Assembly: GCF_001654965.1 (NCBI RefSeq) | Contig: NZ_LXEV01000023.1 | Location: forward strand, 220,770-284,769 | Direction of reading: 5' to 3' | Length of the DNA stretch: 64,000 bases | DNA from: Proteus hauseri ATCC 700826 | GTDB lineage: Bacteria; Pseudomonadota; Gammaproteobacteria; Enterobacterales; Enterobacteriaceae | In this document: positions 1 through 8,850 of the stretch, in pieces | How positions within the stretch are numbered: the first letter of the stretch is position 1 | Layout: every line of letters begins with the position of its first letter | Notes under the pieces: model-generated | Told to the model about the DNA's origin: nothing | Databases searched by the model: none | What the model saw: the letters and a program-made list of their open reading frames with translations, nothing else | Position numbers and translations under genes: made by a program

Positions 1-18
1 AGCTATTAGCTCGCTCAT
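1..18 (-). CDS. 5' end of a divergent gene running off the window (6 codons)
   Basis: On the minus strand an ATG lies at 18-16, followed by codons for M-S-E-L-I-A to the window edge. It is preceded by AAGGG about five bases upstream, a plausible ribosome binding site. The gene would be divergent from the LysR regulator at 209, the usual layout for a LysR gene and its target. Only six codons are visible, so the product cannot be named and the call may be wrong. Confidence 0.3.
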
Positions 19-208
19 TGTTTCCCTTACTGTTATTTCTTAGCCAATTATTGGTAATAAAAAATGACGTAAAATAGATTTTTATTTTAATAAAAAATCT
101 ATTCACCTCAGTTAACAACTACTATTTTGCTGACTTGACCAAAAATAAAAAGCGATTTATCTTGCAGGATATCTGTTAGTTTTTATCATCTATTTTAGGT
201 TTATATTT

Positions 209-1102
209 ATGATAATGCCGTCATTAAGCTCACTACGTTTTTTTAATAGTGCAGCACAAACGGGAAGTTTTGTAAGTGCAGCAGAACAACTTCACGTTAC
301 TCATAGTGCAGTAAGTAGACAAATACGTTTATTAGAAGAAGAACTTGGTGTGCCATTATTTGAACGCCGTAATCGTGCAGTTTATCTTAATGATGCTGGA
401 CGTTATTTATATAAGACTACATCGGCTATTTTTGAGCAACTTGAAGATACAATTATGCATTTACGTTCACCATTAAATGACAATGTTTTAGTTGTATCTT
501 GTGAGCCAACAATAGCAATGAAATGGCTTATTCCTCGCCTTGCTAATTTTTATGCACAATATTCTGAAATCACATTACATTTAGTCGCCGCTGGTGGGCC
601 TATTGATTTTAATAAAGAGGGTGTTGATTTAGCATTTAGGCGCGATGACTTCCATTGGAGTAAGAATATTTATGCAGTTAAGGTTTGTGATGAACAGATT
701 GCAGCCGTTACCCATCAGCCGATAAAAAACCACTCAATTAAGCAGCTATCAACATTATCACGACCACAAGCTTGGCTTGATTGGACTCGCTATTCAGGTG
801 TACAACTCACCAGCACTGAAAAAAGCCAATATGAACATTTTTACCTTGCATTACAAGCAGCACAAGCGGGGCTTGGCGTAACTATCGCCTCCTTTTTAAT
901 GGTTCAGGATGAACTTAAAAATCAGCAACTAACCACAATAAATGGCTTTGTTAAAGATAATTCTAGCTACTATTTGCTTTCACCAACTGAAATCAAGCCC
1001 AACAGTAAACAAGATAAATTTAAAACTTGGCTGACAGCAGAAATAGAGACTTGTTTAACTGAAACAAAGGATCTAGTAAGTCATTCAGATAAAATTTGTT
1101 AA
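209..1102 (+). CDS. LysR-family transcriptional regulator (GcvA/AmpR-like)
   Basis: This 297-residue protein has the N-terminal winged helix-turn-helix of LysR regulators at about residues 6-65, with the typical SAAEQLHVTHSAVSRQIRLL segment and the following LGVPLFERRNRAVYL. The rest is the LysR substrate-binding fold, with the family landmark AGLGVTIASFLMV near residue 225. The N-terminus resembles the GcvA/AmpR branch. A second in-frame ATG at 215 is an equally possible start. The gene is divergent from a gene cut by the window edge and is followed in the same direction, after 139 bp, by a Tat-exported aminotransferase; either may be its target. No effector can be inferred. Confidence 0.85.
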   Translation: MIMPSLSSLRFFNSAAQTGSFVSAAEQLHVTHSAVSRQIRLLEEELGVPLFERRNRAVYLNDAGRYLYKTTSAIFEQLEDTIMHLRSPLNDNVLVVSCEPTIAMKWLIPRLANFYAQYSEITLHLVAAGGPIDFNKEGVDLAFRRDDFHWSKNIYAVKVCDEQIAAVTHQPIKNHSIKQLSTLSRPQAWLDWTRYSGVQLTSTEKSQYEHFYLALQAAQAGLGVTIASFLMVQDELKNQQLTTINGFVKDNSSYYLLSPTEIKPNSKQDKFKTWLTAEIETCLTETKDLVSHSDKIC

Positions 1103-1241
1103 TACGACAAAGATCAGAAATAAACCACGAAATCATGTGAATATTTAATTATTTTTTTATCATATTTATTTACTTTGTGCTGTTTTTTAGTAATCTATAC
1201 AAACTAATAAAATTTAAAATAATACACTTGGGAAACATCAC

Positions 1242-2399
1242 ATGAATCGTCGTTCATTCTTAACTTCATCAAGCTTAGTGATCGGTAGCTTGTCATTGAG
1301 CTCTTTCGTTAACTCCGCCTATGCCGATGTAAAACTCAGCAATAAACAAATATTTAATGCAGAAAATCCTTTATTATTAAATTTTAATGAAAACTCTTTA
1401 GGAATGTCGCCTAAAGCTAAACAAGCAATTATCGATGCATTACCTAATGCGTTTCGTTATCCCGATGATGCACGCAGTGCACTTATTAGCGAATTAGGTA
1501 AAACATTTCAATTATCAGATAAACATATTACGTTAGGGAACGGTTCATCAGAGACCATTCAAGCAGCTGTGCAATATGTCGCGAATAAAGGACAAAAAGA
1601 ACAGAAAGCGGTTCAGCTTATTGTGCCAGACCCAACTTTTAATTATGCCGAATTATATGCAGCGCCTTTAGGGGTAAATATCGTTAAGATCCCTGTCGAT
1701 GAAAAATTAGCTTTTGATTTAAAAACCATGCAGAAAAAAGCTGATGCATTTGATGGGATTAGCATGGTGTATTTATGTAATCCTAATAATCCGACCGCAA
1801 CTTTAACACCAACAGCACCACTGGATAATTGGATAAAATCAGCAAAAGAGAATGTGTTTTTTATTATTGATGAGGCCTATGCTGAATTTGCATCAACACC
1901 TGAATTTACTAGTGCCATTGCATTAGTTCAAAAAGGTCATAAAAATCTGATTGTCGCACGTACGTTTTCAAAAATTTATGCTTTAGCAGGTCTTCGTGTG
2001 GGATATGGTATTGCAGCACCTGACGTTATTGAGGGTATTGATACCTTTGTTTCTATCGATAATACCAACACTGCTGGCGCAGTTGCCGCATTAGCATCAT
2101 TAAATGATCGCGCTTATAGAGAATATAGTCGCAAATCTATCGATGTTTCACGCCAAATGGTAGTTGATGCTTTAAATGAATTACAAATTGAATATGTACC
2201 TTCTCATGCCAATTTTATTTTTCATAAAGTAAAAGGTGATGTAAAAACTTATCAAAATAGAATGAAAGATGCCCATATTATGGTTGGTCGCGAATTTCCA
2301 CCTGCTTATGGTTGGAGCCGTTTAACGCTAGGCACACCAGAAGAGATGAGCTATTTTGTTGCAACCTTAAAAGCGTTTCGTGCTAAAGATTGGATTTAA
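1242..2399 (+). CDS. Tat-exported PLP-dependent aminotransferase (histidinol-phosphate aminotransferase-like)
   Basis: This 385-residue protein is a fold-type I class I/II aminotransferase closest in look to the HisC group. Visible motifs are LCNPNNPTATL (substrate/PLP binding), FIIDEAYAEF (PLP pyridine-N Asp) and ARTFSKIYALAGLRVGYG, with the Schiff-base Lys in SK. The N-terminus reads MNRRSFLTSSS followed by a hydrophobic stretch and an SAYADV cleavage region. This is a twin-arginine signal peptide, so the folded, cofactor-loaded enzyme is probably exported to the periplasm. The mature part is the length of a cytoplasmic HisC. It stands outside any histidine operon, downstream of a LysR gene, and ends at a terminator shared with the convergent fimbrial operon. 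Its substrate is unknown; a role in histidine synthesis is unlikely. Confidence 0.85.
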   Translation: MNRRSFLTSSSLVIGSLSLSSFVNSAYADVKLSNKQIFNAENPLLLNFNENSLGMSPKAKQAIIDALPNAFRYPDDARSALISELGKTFQLSDKHITLGNGSSETIQAAVQYVANKGQKEQKAVQLIVPDPTFNYAELYAAPLGVNIVKIPVDEKLAFDLKTMQKKADAFDGISMVYLCNPNNPTATLTPTAPLDNWIKSAKENVFFIIDEAYAEFASTPEFTSAIALVQKGHKNLIVARTFSKIYALAGLRVGYGIAAPDVIEGIDTFVSIDNTNTAGAVAALASLNDRAYREYSRKSIDVSRQMVVDALNELQIEYVPSHANFIFHKVKGDVKTYQNRMKDAHIMVGREFPPAYGWSRLTLGTPEEMSYFVATLKAFRAKDWI

Positions 2400-2433
2400 T
2401 CTGAACACTATTAATTTATTGCATTTTAACAAG

Positions 2434-2459
2434 TAAAGGGAACCTTAGTGTTCCCTTTA
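2434..2459. terminator. Bidirectional terminator between aminotransferase and fimbrial operon
   Basis: TAAAGGGAAC and GTTCCCTTTA form a 10-bp stem with a six-base loop. It lies between two convergent genes ending at 2399 (plus) and 2464 (minus). A short T/A-rich run follows on either side, so it can serve both. Confidence 0.75.
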
Positions 2460-2463
2460 TAAT

Positions 2464-3021
2464 TTAAAGATATTCCAAAGCAAACAATACCTCTCCATTT
2501 GCGCTACCTCCAGTCACTATCTGGCCTGTAGCCGTATATTGAGCATAAAAATCGAGCGCTAAATTATTGTTAGTACCTACAGGATATAGAATACTACTTT
2601 GACCTGGCAGCAATTTATCTTTATTTTTATCTAATATGGCAATAGCTATATTTTTCGCAGAATCATTTTCTGTAAGTTTAAATAATGTATTATCTTGGCC
2701 ATCAATCTCACCATTAAATGTCACTTTTACACCTGTTGTGGTGACACTACAATCAGTTAAATTCAGCGTGAATTTCACAGGTTCGGTAGACTCTTTTTGC
2801 TTAAAATTTTTCGTCGCCCACACGCCTAAATCAACAAATTGATTTATCGAGTCTGGGCTCACTCTACAGGTATTAGCAACAATATTCGCCTTTATAACAA
2901 TATTTGTATTGGCTAAGTCAGCCTTTGCTCCTTGAATTAAAGATATTGAATAACCCATTATTAGGAAAAATCCCCATAATACATAACGTACTAATTTGTA
3001 AATATATGGTAACTCATTCAT
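2464..3021 (-). CDS. Fimbrial minor subunit (type 1 pilin family), last gene of the operon
   Basis: This 185-residue exported pilin-like protein has a hydrophobic signal segment over residues 10-35 (FFLIMGYSISLIQGAKA). It then shows the chaperone-usher pilin pattern: one Cys in NTCRVSPDS, a second in LTDCSV about 40 residues later for the conserved disulfide, and an aromatic C-terminal strand ending ALEYL. It starts 18 bp after the putative tip protein in the same transcription unit. It is probably an adaptor or minor shaft subunit; which one cannot be told from sequence. Confidence 0.8.
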   Translation of the reverse strand: MNELPYIYKLVRYVLWGFFLIMGYSISLIQGAKADLANTNIVIKANIVANTCRVSPDSINQFVDLGVWATKNFKQKESTEPVKFTLNLTDCSVTTTGVKVTFNGEIDGQDNTLFKLTENDSAKNIAIAILDKNKDKLLPGQSSILYPVGTNNNLALDFYAQYTATGQIVTGGSANGEVLFALEYL

Positions 3022-3039
3022 GATGTGAGCCTATATCGA

Positions 3040-4035
3040 TTAAGGGAAATCAACGCGTAAAAAGCCACTTGATGTTACAGCGCCTTCAGTCGGTGTTTTT
3101 CCATCAACACTGACAGGATAAATATTAATTGTGACGTTAGAACCCAAATTTCCATTTAACTTAAAAGGAATAAAACTTGATAAATCATTTGGTGTTAATT
3201 CTGAACCTGTCGAATTAGCGACCACAAACCCAACACTTTTATTATTAGAAACTATGGCATTTCCTGCCACTGTATCTGCTTGTAATCGCATAGTTAAATC
3301 TGCACTTGCTTCTATATTGTCACATTGAATATTCAAATTACGAGATATCGTATTAACCCCTACGGCCTTTTCCCCTGCTGCTTTAAAACTTGATGCAGGT
3401 ATATTGTCAAAATCAATATTAAGTACTTGACCAGAGTTAATGACACATGATTGTGGTACAGTCATAGAAAGATTTAAAAATAACTTAGTTAATACCACTT
3501 GTTTTGATGAGCAATTTTGCGGTTGGCAAAAACCAAATTCACCGACAAATATATTTTTGACATAGGTTCCAGATATTATTGCCTTATCTATTCTTATTTT
3601 TGTTTGATATTTTCTTGTAGATACAACACTTTCTTCACCCTCTGTATATGTGCGCGACCCACAACTAACACTTAATGTGGGTACATTGTAAGGTACATAT
3701 ATTGTTCTACAACTATTAGTCACTCTTAATGCGACAGAAATATAATCATCTATTTTTGAATAATTCCAATCATTGTTATTAGTATTAGCCGCAGGAATAT
3801 TACCATTAGAATAAGTAGCCCAAGTTTGCGCTTGTCCTGCATTCCATTTAAGGCTAGTTCGATTGGTTAAAGTAATTTCAGATGCATCTTTGGTGACACC
3901 TGCTTTATTTTCAGTTTTACTCAACTGCCCGCTTAATGTTGAGTATTCATTGGTATTGCAGCCGCTTAAACAAGAAACAGAATAAGCACTCTGTGAAGTA
4001 ATAGCTATTATTGTAAATAATAATGTTCTAATCAT
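3040..4035 (-). CDS. Putative fimbrial tip adhesin / minor pilin
   Basis: This 331-residue protein has a signal peptide (IRTLLFTIIAITSQSAYS) and is about twice the length of the other pilins, as expected for a two-domain tip adhesin. The N-terminal half (about 20-180) has several Cys pairs (SCLSGC, SCRTIYV, SCGSR, GFCQPQNC) and no recognised family. The C-terminal half, from about 190, looks like a pilin domain, with VPQSCVINSG, IQCDN and a final strand SGFLRVDFP. It is encoded 18 bp after the usher, the usual place for the adhesin. The binding specificity is not predictable. Confidence 0.75.
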   Translation of the reverse strand: MIRTLLFTIIAITSQSAYSVSCLSGCNTNEYSTLSGQLSKTENKAGVTKDASEITLTNRTSLKWNAGQAQTWATYSNGNIPAANTNNNDWNYSKIDDYISVALRVTNSCRTIYVPYNVPTLSVSCGSRTYTEGEESVVSTRKYQTKIRIDKAIISGTYVKNIFVGEFGFCQPQNCSSKQVVLTKLFLNLSMTVPQSCVINSGQVLNIDFDNIPASSFKAAGEKAVGVNTISRNLNIQCDNIEASADLTMRLQADTVAGNAIVSNNKSVGFVVANSTGSELTPNDLSSFIPFKLNGNLGSNVTINIYPVSVDGKTPTEGAVTSSGFLRVDFP

Positions 4036-4053
4036 AATTAACTCACTAAATTA

Positions 4054-6642
4054 CTATTTATAGGATTGGCAGGTTGATGAAATAAAATAAATCCCTTTTT
4101 CTTTAACAACATGTTCATTGATTTCATAATCAAATAAACATTGCTGATCTTCCATTTTTCCCCATTTAGCTTTTAATCTTCCGACTGGTGCTAATCCAGA
4201 AATAAATACACTGCCATTATCACCAACAATACCACTGACGGCGCGCTCTTCATCTATAACCATTGCGCCAAATGGAATAGCTGAACCATTTTTATTGGAT
4301 AAATTCACAATGGCTCTATAACCGATATTTGTTTTAAAATCAGCTTGAACTAATGCCCCTTTGGTAGGAACAATATTAATAATTGAGTTTTCTATTTCAA
4401 CATTTTCGCCCAATGAATTAACATCTAAAGAAACTCTGTTATTCTTATAAGTAGATGCGTAAGGTAAAATTGCGTAACCTTTATTATTGGTTAAGATACC
4501 ATTTGCATTTTCCACTCTAATATTATCAGCATCATTCGCTTTAATAAGAATATTAGTATCACCTAAAGGTTGGCTTAATGTCACACCGCCAGCATGGGCA
4601 ACCACACCGCCATTTAAACTATAATTTAATTCATGCCAATCATTACTATAATTATACCCACTTCCTACATTGGCATATTTCCCTTTATAATTACCATATA
4701 CCATTCCAGAATAACCTGAGCCATTATGGGCATAGCCTTGTTGAAGGTTATAATTTAAATTATTATCTTCCAGTAATGTTCCTGTTAATCCTGCTTGCTG
4801 AATTAGCGTGTTATCATTACTTCTATTCATCGAGTAAACTGCATACATACTATTTTGATTTGATTTTAAATCATTAACCATATTCTGGTTAAAAAGATCA
4901 TTTATCGGAATAGAAATATTAAATGCAATATTTTTATCATCACCACTCATTCCTGGTGATTTTGATTGAGAAAAACTTAAATTATAATTAACTTGTTTTA
5001 CATTTCCATTATATCCAATTTGCCATAATTGCTCTGTTTCAGATGTTCGCCAATAATTTTGGAATGATCCTAAAAGATATAAGGAGCTATTATCAGTAAT
5101 TTTTTGATTGATATTAACTTGGAAACGCCCTTTTTTAGAGTAATTCAAGTTATAATAATCAAATAGTTGATCTTCACTTGATATTATTCCATCTGGTGTT
5201 TTTATTTCATAACCTTGCATTTTTTTATAACTAACTTCATTTAGAGTATAGTAGCCTTGTGTTGAATAGCGATACCCCATAATTTGAAAGTTTGTTCCTG
5301 TGCTATTAATAGATTTAGCATAAAGTAGTCGAATTGATTGTCCTTTTTTATGTTCTTCGTTAGGCAAAATACTATTAGCTTGAATTACATCGGTTGAAAC
5401 CGCACCTAAATTTCCGAGATTCCCACCAAGCCCAATAGCATAAGCTTGGTAATTACTTGAGAATTGGCTACCACCATAAAGAGTCATATTGTAAGGTAAG
5501 CCATAAATCAGGCTTATTTGCCCAAAATTAGGTTTATCTTGAAAATCAGAACCACTTCTGAATTCTCCACCAATAAACTCATATTTTAACCGGCCTTCTC
5601 GTTGCAAAATAGGCACGTTAGAATAAGGCACCACAAATTGTGTTATTTTCCCATTATTCTCTTGAATAGTGATATCTAAATTACCGCTACTAGAAGTAGC
5701 ATAAAGATCTTTTATTTCAAAAGCGCCCGGTGGAACTGATATTTGATAAATAACAAAACCATTTTGCTTAACTGTTACAATAGCATTACTATTTGCAATG
5801 CCTTTAACTGTAGGCGCAAACCCTCTCATGCTGTCAGGTAGCATGTTGTCATCTGATTCTAACTTAGCACCTCGAAAACCTAAGCTATCAAAAATTGTAC
5901 CATTAGAAAATGAATCACCTACTGTCAACTCTGCTTTTAATGGGATAATAGGTTTTTGTACATAAGTTCTTATATTTCTCCATTTATTTTGAGTGCTTTC
6001 TCCGCTTGCATATGTCCATGAACTTTCATTTCTAAATCGCCAAGAACCTATATTAATACCCGGATTTAAACTTAGAAAATAATTATTATTATTAACATTA
6101 TCCTTAAAGTTTTTACTATTACGTCCTGTAAAATTATAGTTTAACAATAAAGCATTAATTCCATCATCCCATTTTTCTGGTGGAATATAACCTCGTATGT
6201 TATTTTTAAACATTATTTGAGGAATACTTAAAAATAACTTTTGGTTTTCAAAGTCGAATTTTATATTCGATTTATCTATTTCATTTAAAATATTAACACA
6301 GGTGTTATCTACACTTTCTTTATTACTCTCTAAATTTATTCCGAAGTTTTTTAATTCATTAGAATTAAAACAAGGTAATAATCCCGTTTCATCAGAAGAT
6401 TTATCACTTTCATAAAAGGAAACATTTTTTGTTTCAATATATTCATTATTGATATAAATCTCTACTGAATATTTTCCTTCAGGTTGACCTTCTCCTTTGT
6501 CAAACCGTGATAAATCTGCCACTTCACTATCAATGCTAGATATTAAGTTAGGATTAAAAAAACTATCTGCATAGCTAACTCCAGAATAAAAAGATCCCAA
6601 GAAAATATAAAGATTAAATATTATCGTTTTAGATTTCAGCAT
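4054..6642 (-). CDS. Outer membrane fimbrial usher (FimD/PapC family)
   Basis: This protein of about 862 residues forms the outer-membrane pore that receives chaperone-pilin complexes and assembles the fimbria. Seen in order: a signal peptide (FNLYIFLGSFYSGVSYA); the N-terminal periplasmic domain (FFNPNLISSIDSEVADLSRFDKG); the plug and barrel signature with SLGFRGAKLESDDNMLPDSMRG and VPPGAFEIKDLY; the long beta barrel; and a C-terminal domain with GNDG-like GIVGDNGSVFISGL and a Cys pair (QQCLFDYE, SSTCQS). An upstream in-frame TTG at 6687 overlaps the chaperone gene. I prefer the ATG at 6642, because AAGG lies eight bases upstream and the signal peptide then begins normally. It is full length. 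Confidence 0.93.
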   Translation of the reverse strand: MLKSKTIIFNLYIFLGSFYSGVSYADSFFNPNLISSIDSEVADLSRFDKGEGQPEGKYSVEIYINNEYIETKNVSFYESDKSSDETGLLPCFNSNELKNFGINLESNKESVDNTCVNILNEIDKSNIKFDFENQKLFLSIPQIMFKNNIRGYIPPEKWDDGINALLLNYNFTGRNSKNFKDNVNNNNYFLSLNPGINIGSWRFRNESSWTYASGESTQNKWRNIRTYVQKPIIPLKAELTVGDSFSNGTIFDSLGFRGAKLESDDNMLPDSMRGFAPTVKGIANSNAIVTVKQNGFVIYQISVPPGAFEIKDLYATSSSGNLDITIQENNGKITQFVVPYSNVPILQREGRLKYEFIGGEFRSGSDFQDKPNFGQISLIYGLPYNMTLYGGSQFSSNYQAYAIGLGGNLGNLGAVSTDVIQANSILPNEEHKKGQSIRLLYAKSINSTGTNFQIMGYRYSTQGYYTLNEVSYKKMQGYEIKTPDGIISSEDQLFDYYNLNYSKKGRFQVNINQKITDNSSLYLLGSFQNYWRTSETEQLWQIGYNGNVKQVNYNLSFSQSKSPGMSGDDKNIAFNISIPINDLFNQNMVNDLKSNQNSMYAVYSMNRSNDNTLIQQAGLTGTLLEDNNLNYNLQQGYAHNGSGYSGMVYGNYKGKYANVGSGYNYSNDWHELNYSLNGGVVAHAGGVTLSQPLGDTNILIKANDADNIRVENANGILTNNKGYAILPYASTYKNNRVSLDVNSLGENVEIENSIINIVPTKGALVQADFKTNIGYRAIVNLSNKNGSAIPFGAMVIDEERAVSGIVGDNGSVFISGLAPVGRLKAKWGKMEDQQCLFDYEINEHVVKEKGIYFISSTCQSYK

Positions 6643-6676
6643 AAGAAAAGCCTTATTATTAGTTAATCTAACAATG

Positions 6677-7369
6677 TTACTTCCCAATTGTTTTTATTAT
6701 GATTGGAGTGCTTGCACCATAATCATTAATAGTTTGATAGGAAACCTGATTATAGTTAAAATTATTCACTTTCATCTCAATAGAACCCATCGGTGGGATC
6801 ATCGCACTATTTAACTTATCATTGCCGATCTTTAAATTAATTAAAGTGACATAATAAGGTGATGGATTTTTTATTATTAGATCTTTTCCTGACAGATTAA
6901 ACCCTATGCTGTTAGGAATATCTTCTGTTTTAAAAGTTAACCCTTGTGGTCTAATAAATATTTTAATTCTTGATAAAACGGCTAATTGAAGTACATTTTT
7001 ATCTTTAATATCTTCGCGATCAATTTCTGGTATTGATTTTGTATTTAACCAAAATAAACTTTCTTTATTATCCGGTAATGCTTTACCCGCATAGATGATC
7101 CTTAGTGTATTTTCACTATCAGGCTTACTCACAAAAAGCGGTGGCGTAACAATAAATTCATTTGTTTTTTGGTCGTTACTATCATCAATCCATGATTGCA
7201 CTAAAAAACGTAGTTTTTTATCTGTATTATTAATAGTAATTGATGTCTGCTTGGCGTCCGATGGATAAATTATTCGAGTAGCCGCTAATGCAACACCACC
7301 GGCATAAGAACACGCAGAAAAAAAGAAGAGAAAAAATAAGACTATATAATTTCTATATATTAAATACAT
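6677..7369 (-). CDS. Periplasmic fimbrial chaperone (PapD family)
   Basis: This 230-residue protein has a signal peptide (YIVLFFLFFFSACSYA) and the two-domain PapD fold. The N-terminal domain shows the typical ALAATRIIYPSDAKQTSITINNTDKK start and the FIVTPPLFVSKPDSENTLRIIY segment. That segment carries the edge strand used for donor-strand complementation of pilins. It is encoded between the second pilin gene and the usher, the usual place, with 34 bp to the preferred usher start. It escorts the pilins of this operon to the usher. Confidence 0.92.
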   Translation of the reverse strand: MYLIYRNYIVLFFLFFFSACSYAGGVALAATRIIYPSDAKQTSITINNTDKKLRFLVQSWIDDSNDQKTNEFIVTPPLFVSKPDSENTLRIIYAGKALPDNKESLFWLNTKSIPEIDREDIKDKNVLQLAVLSRIKIFIRPQGLTFKTEDIPNSIGFNLSGKDLIIKNPSPYYVTLINLKIGNDKLNSAMIPPMGSIEMKVNNFNYNQVSYQTINDYGASTPIIIKTIGK

Positions 7370-7393
7370 ATTAACCTCTAATAATATTTCTAA

Positions 7394-7936
7394 TTAATTA
7401 TAATTAAAGACAAACCAAACTGTCGCATCTGCTTTACCACCAATGACTTCATCGTTCGTTGCTAAATAGCTTGCTTTAAAATTTATTTTTGATTCATTCT
7501 CTTCAATAAAGTTATATTTATTTATTTTATTTGGCATTATTATTTCATCTTCAAAATCAAATAATGCAATGCCGACACCTGAAGCGGAATTTTTTTGTTC
7601 TGTAATATTAAATAATCGTTTATCTTTGCTATTTACATCACCTAGAATTAGCACACTTACTTTATCACTAATATTTTTATTACAATTTGTGAGCTTAAGT
7701 ACAAAGGGAATTTTAATTGAATGGCTTCCCACGCCATGAAATGTATTACTACTTAAAGAGCCTAAATCAATAATTTGATTTTTACTTTCGGGAGAAACAA
7801 CACATGCTGGTTCAACAATACCTCCTCTAAAATAAACAACACCATCCTCTATAAAAAAATTATTCCTATTATTAGAATAAGTATTAAATGCAATACCAAA
7901 AAATAGGATAATAAAATATATTAATCTATATTTCAT
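7394..7936 (-). CDS. Fimbrial minor subunit (type 1 pilin family)
   Basis: This 180-residue exported protein has a signal peptide (IYFIILFFGIAFNTYS) and one pilin domain. The disulfide Cys pair lies in EPACVVSPES and LTNCNKN, and the end is VWFVFNYN, with the penultimate Tyr common in pilins. The order Cys, about 40 residues, Cys, and the IIDLGSL strand match its neighbours. It lies between the major subunit and the chaperone and is probably a minor shaft or anchor/terminator subunit. It resembles the last gene of the operon more than the major pilin. Confidence 0.82.
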   Translation of the reverse strand: MKYRLIYFIILFFGIAFNTYSNNRNNFFIEDGVVYFRGGIVEPACVVSPESKNQIIDLGSLSSNTFHGVGSHSIKIPFVLKLTNCNKNISDKVSVLILGDVNSKDKRLFNITEQKNSASGVGIALFDFEDEIIMPNKINKYNFIEENESKINFKASYLATNDEVIGGKADATVWFVFNYN

Positions 7937-7998
7937 ATTTTCCTCGATATAGAAGTATGACCTATTAAGGCCATACTTCTAAATAAACTAGATTAGAA

Positions 7999-8559
7999 TT
8001 AATCGTATTGCATTTTAAATGTAACATCTGCGTCAGCTTGACCCGGAGTTACAGTATCTAATGTTGATTTATAGCGAGCAATAAAATCTAGAGTATTAGC
8101 ACCATCAATTAATTGTTTGGCGGTAGAAAAAACAGAACCATCAGGAGTAAGTACTTTACCTGTGTGATCCGTAATTTCAACACCAACACCAGTAGCAGCG
8201 CCGGCACCACCACTAGTAATATTTCTAACGGCTAATACTGTTTTATCATTAGCATCACTAACACCAGAGAATGATGCAGAAGCATTTTGCGCTACTGTTG
8301 TATCACATGCTTCCAGATCAATTGAAAATCCAGTATCCCCTGCAGTTTTGCCTAAACTATCAAATTGAGCCGTCCGATATTGCCCGATATTAATTGTCTG
8401 ATTCATGGATTTAGCACTAACAGCACAAGCCGCATTAACAATTTGACCTGTAAAATTAACTTTACCGCCATTAACAACTGTAGCGGCTGAAGCAAAACCA
8501 CTCAGTGATAAAACCGATACAGCTAATACTGTTTTAACTAGCATTTTTGTTTTAAGCAT
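7999..8559 (-). CDS. Major fimbrial subunit (type 1 pilin family), first structural gene
   Basis: This 186-residue pilin has a clear signal peptide (LVKTVLAVSVLSLSGFASAA) and a Gly/Ala/Thr-rich mature part typical of a major shaft subunit. The N-terminal extension VVNGGKVNFTGQIV is the donor strand for polymerisation. The disulfide Cys residues are in NAACAVS and LEACDT, and the end VTFKMQYD carries the penultimate Tyr. AAAGGAAA precedes the ATG. Its base composition is less AT-rich than that of the neighbouring minor subunits, which fits high expression. It is the first structural gene of the operon running down to 2464. Confidence 0.92.
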   Translation of the reverse strand: MLKTKMLVKTVLAVSVLSLSGFASAATVVNGGKVNFTGQIVNAACAVSAKSMNQTINIGQYRTAQFDSLGKTAGDTGFSIDLEACDTTVAQNASASFSGVSDANDKTVLAVRNITSGGAGAATGVGVEITDHTGKVLTPDGSVFSTAKQLIDGANTLDFIARYKSTLDTVTPGQADADVTFKMQYD

Positions 8560-8850
8560 TGATTTTTCCTTTTTATATTACAGATAAATATAAATAACAA
8601 CTTCACTTGATAAACACTTAATAATAAAAAAATACTTTAATTTATATTAAAGATATGGTGGTAAATACCCATTAATTTCAAAGGGTACATTTCATAGAAA
8701 TAAAAAATAAAAATAAAAATAAAAATAAAAAACAGAATGATAAAAATAACTTTTACATTAGATTAAATCATAGAATAATATATTTAATATATAACATTTA
8801 ATCATCTAGTGATGTATAATGCTCATCTTATTTAATTCAATAACCATACG
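8560..8850. promoter_or_regulatory. Fimbrial operon promoter/leader region
   Basis: This 291-bp AT-rich spacer between the MrpJ-like gene and the major pilin gene, both on the minus strand, must hold the operon promoter or leader unless the two genes are co-transcribed. It contains a hexanucleotide tandem repeat at 8703-8732 and a ribosome binding site just before 8559. I saw no matched inverted repeats like those of the invertible mrp promoter, and there is no recombinase gene nearby. Confidence 0.5.
8703..8732. repeat. Tandem hexanucleotide repeat (TAAAAA-type, about five copies)
   Basis: The + strand shows A-runs of five separated by single T residues at 8708, 8714, 8720 and 8726, with A-runs of six at both ends. 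This gives about five perfect copies of a 6-bp unit. It lies about 145-175 bp upstream of the major pilin start. A repeat of this kind can gain or lose units by slipped-strand mispairing. Confidence 0.85.

Noticed and set aside
4578..4877. 99-codon open frame opposite the usher gene, rich in His and Tyr
   Set aside because: It is the reverse reading of Asn/Tyr/Gly-rich usher codons; the usher frame is intact and clearly the real gene.
8703..8732. CRISPR-like array
   Set aside because: The units are 6 bp without spacers and there are no cas genes; it is a simple sequence repeat.
8560..8850. Invertible promoter element like that of mrp fimbriae
   Set aside because: No matching inverted repeats flank the region and no recombinase gene is adjacent; only the hexanucleotide repeat is present.
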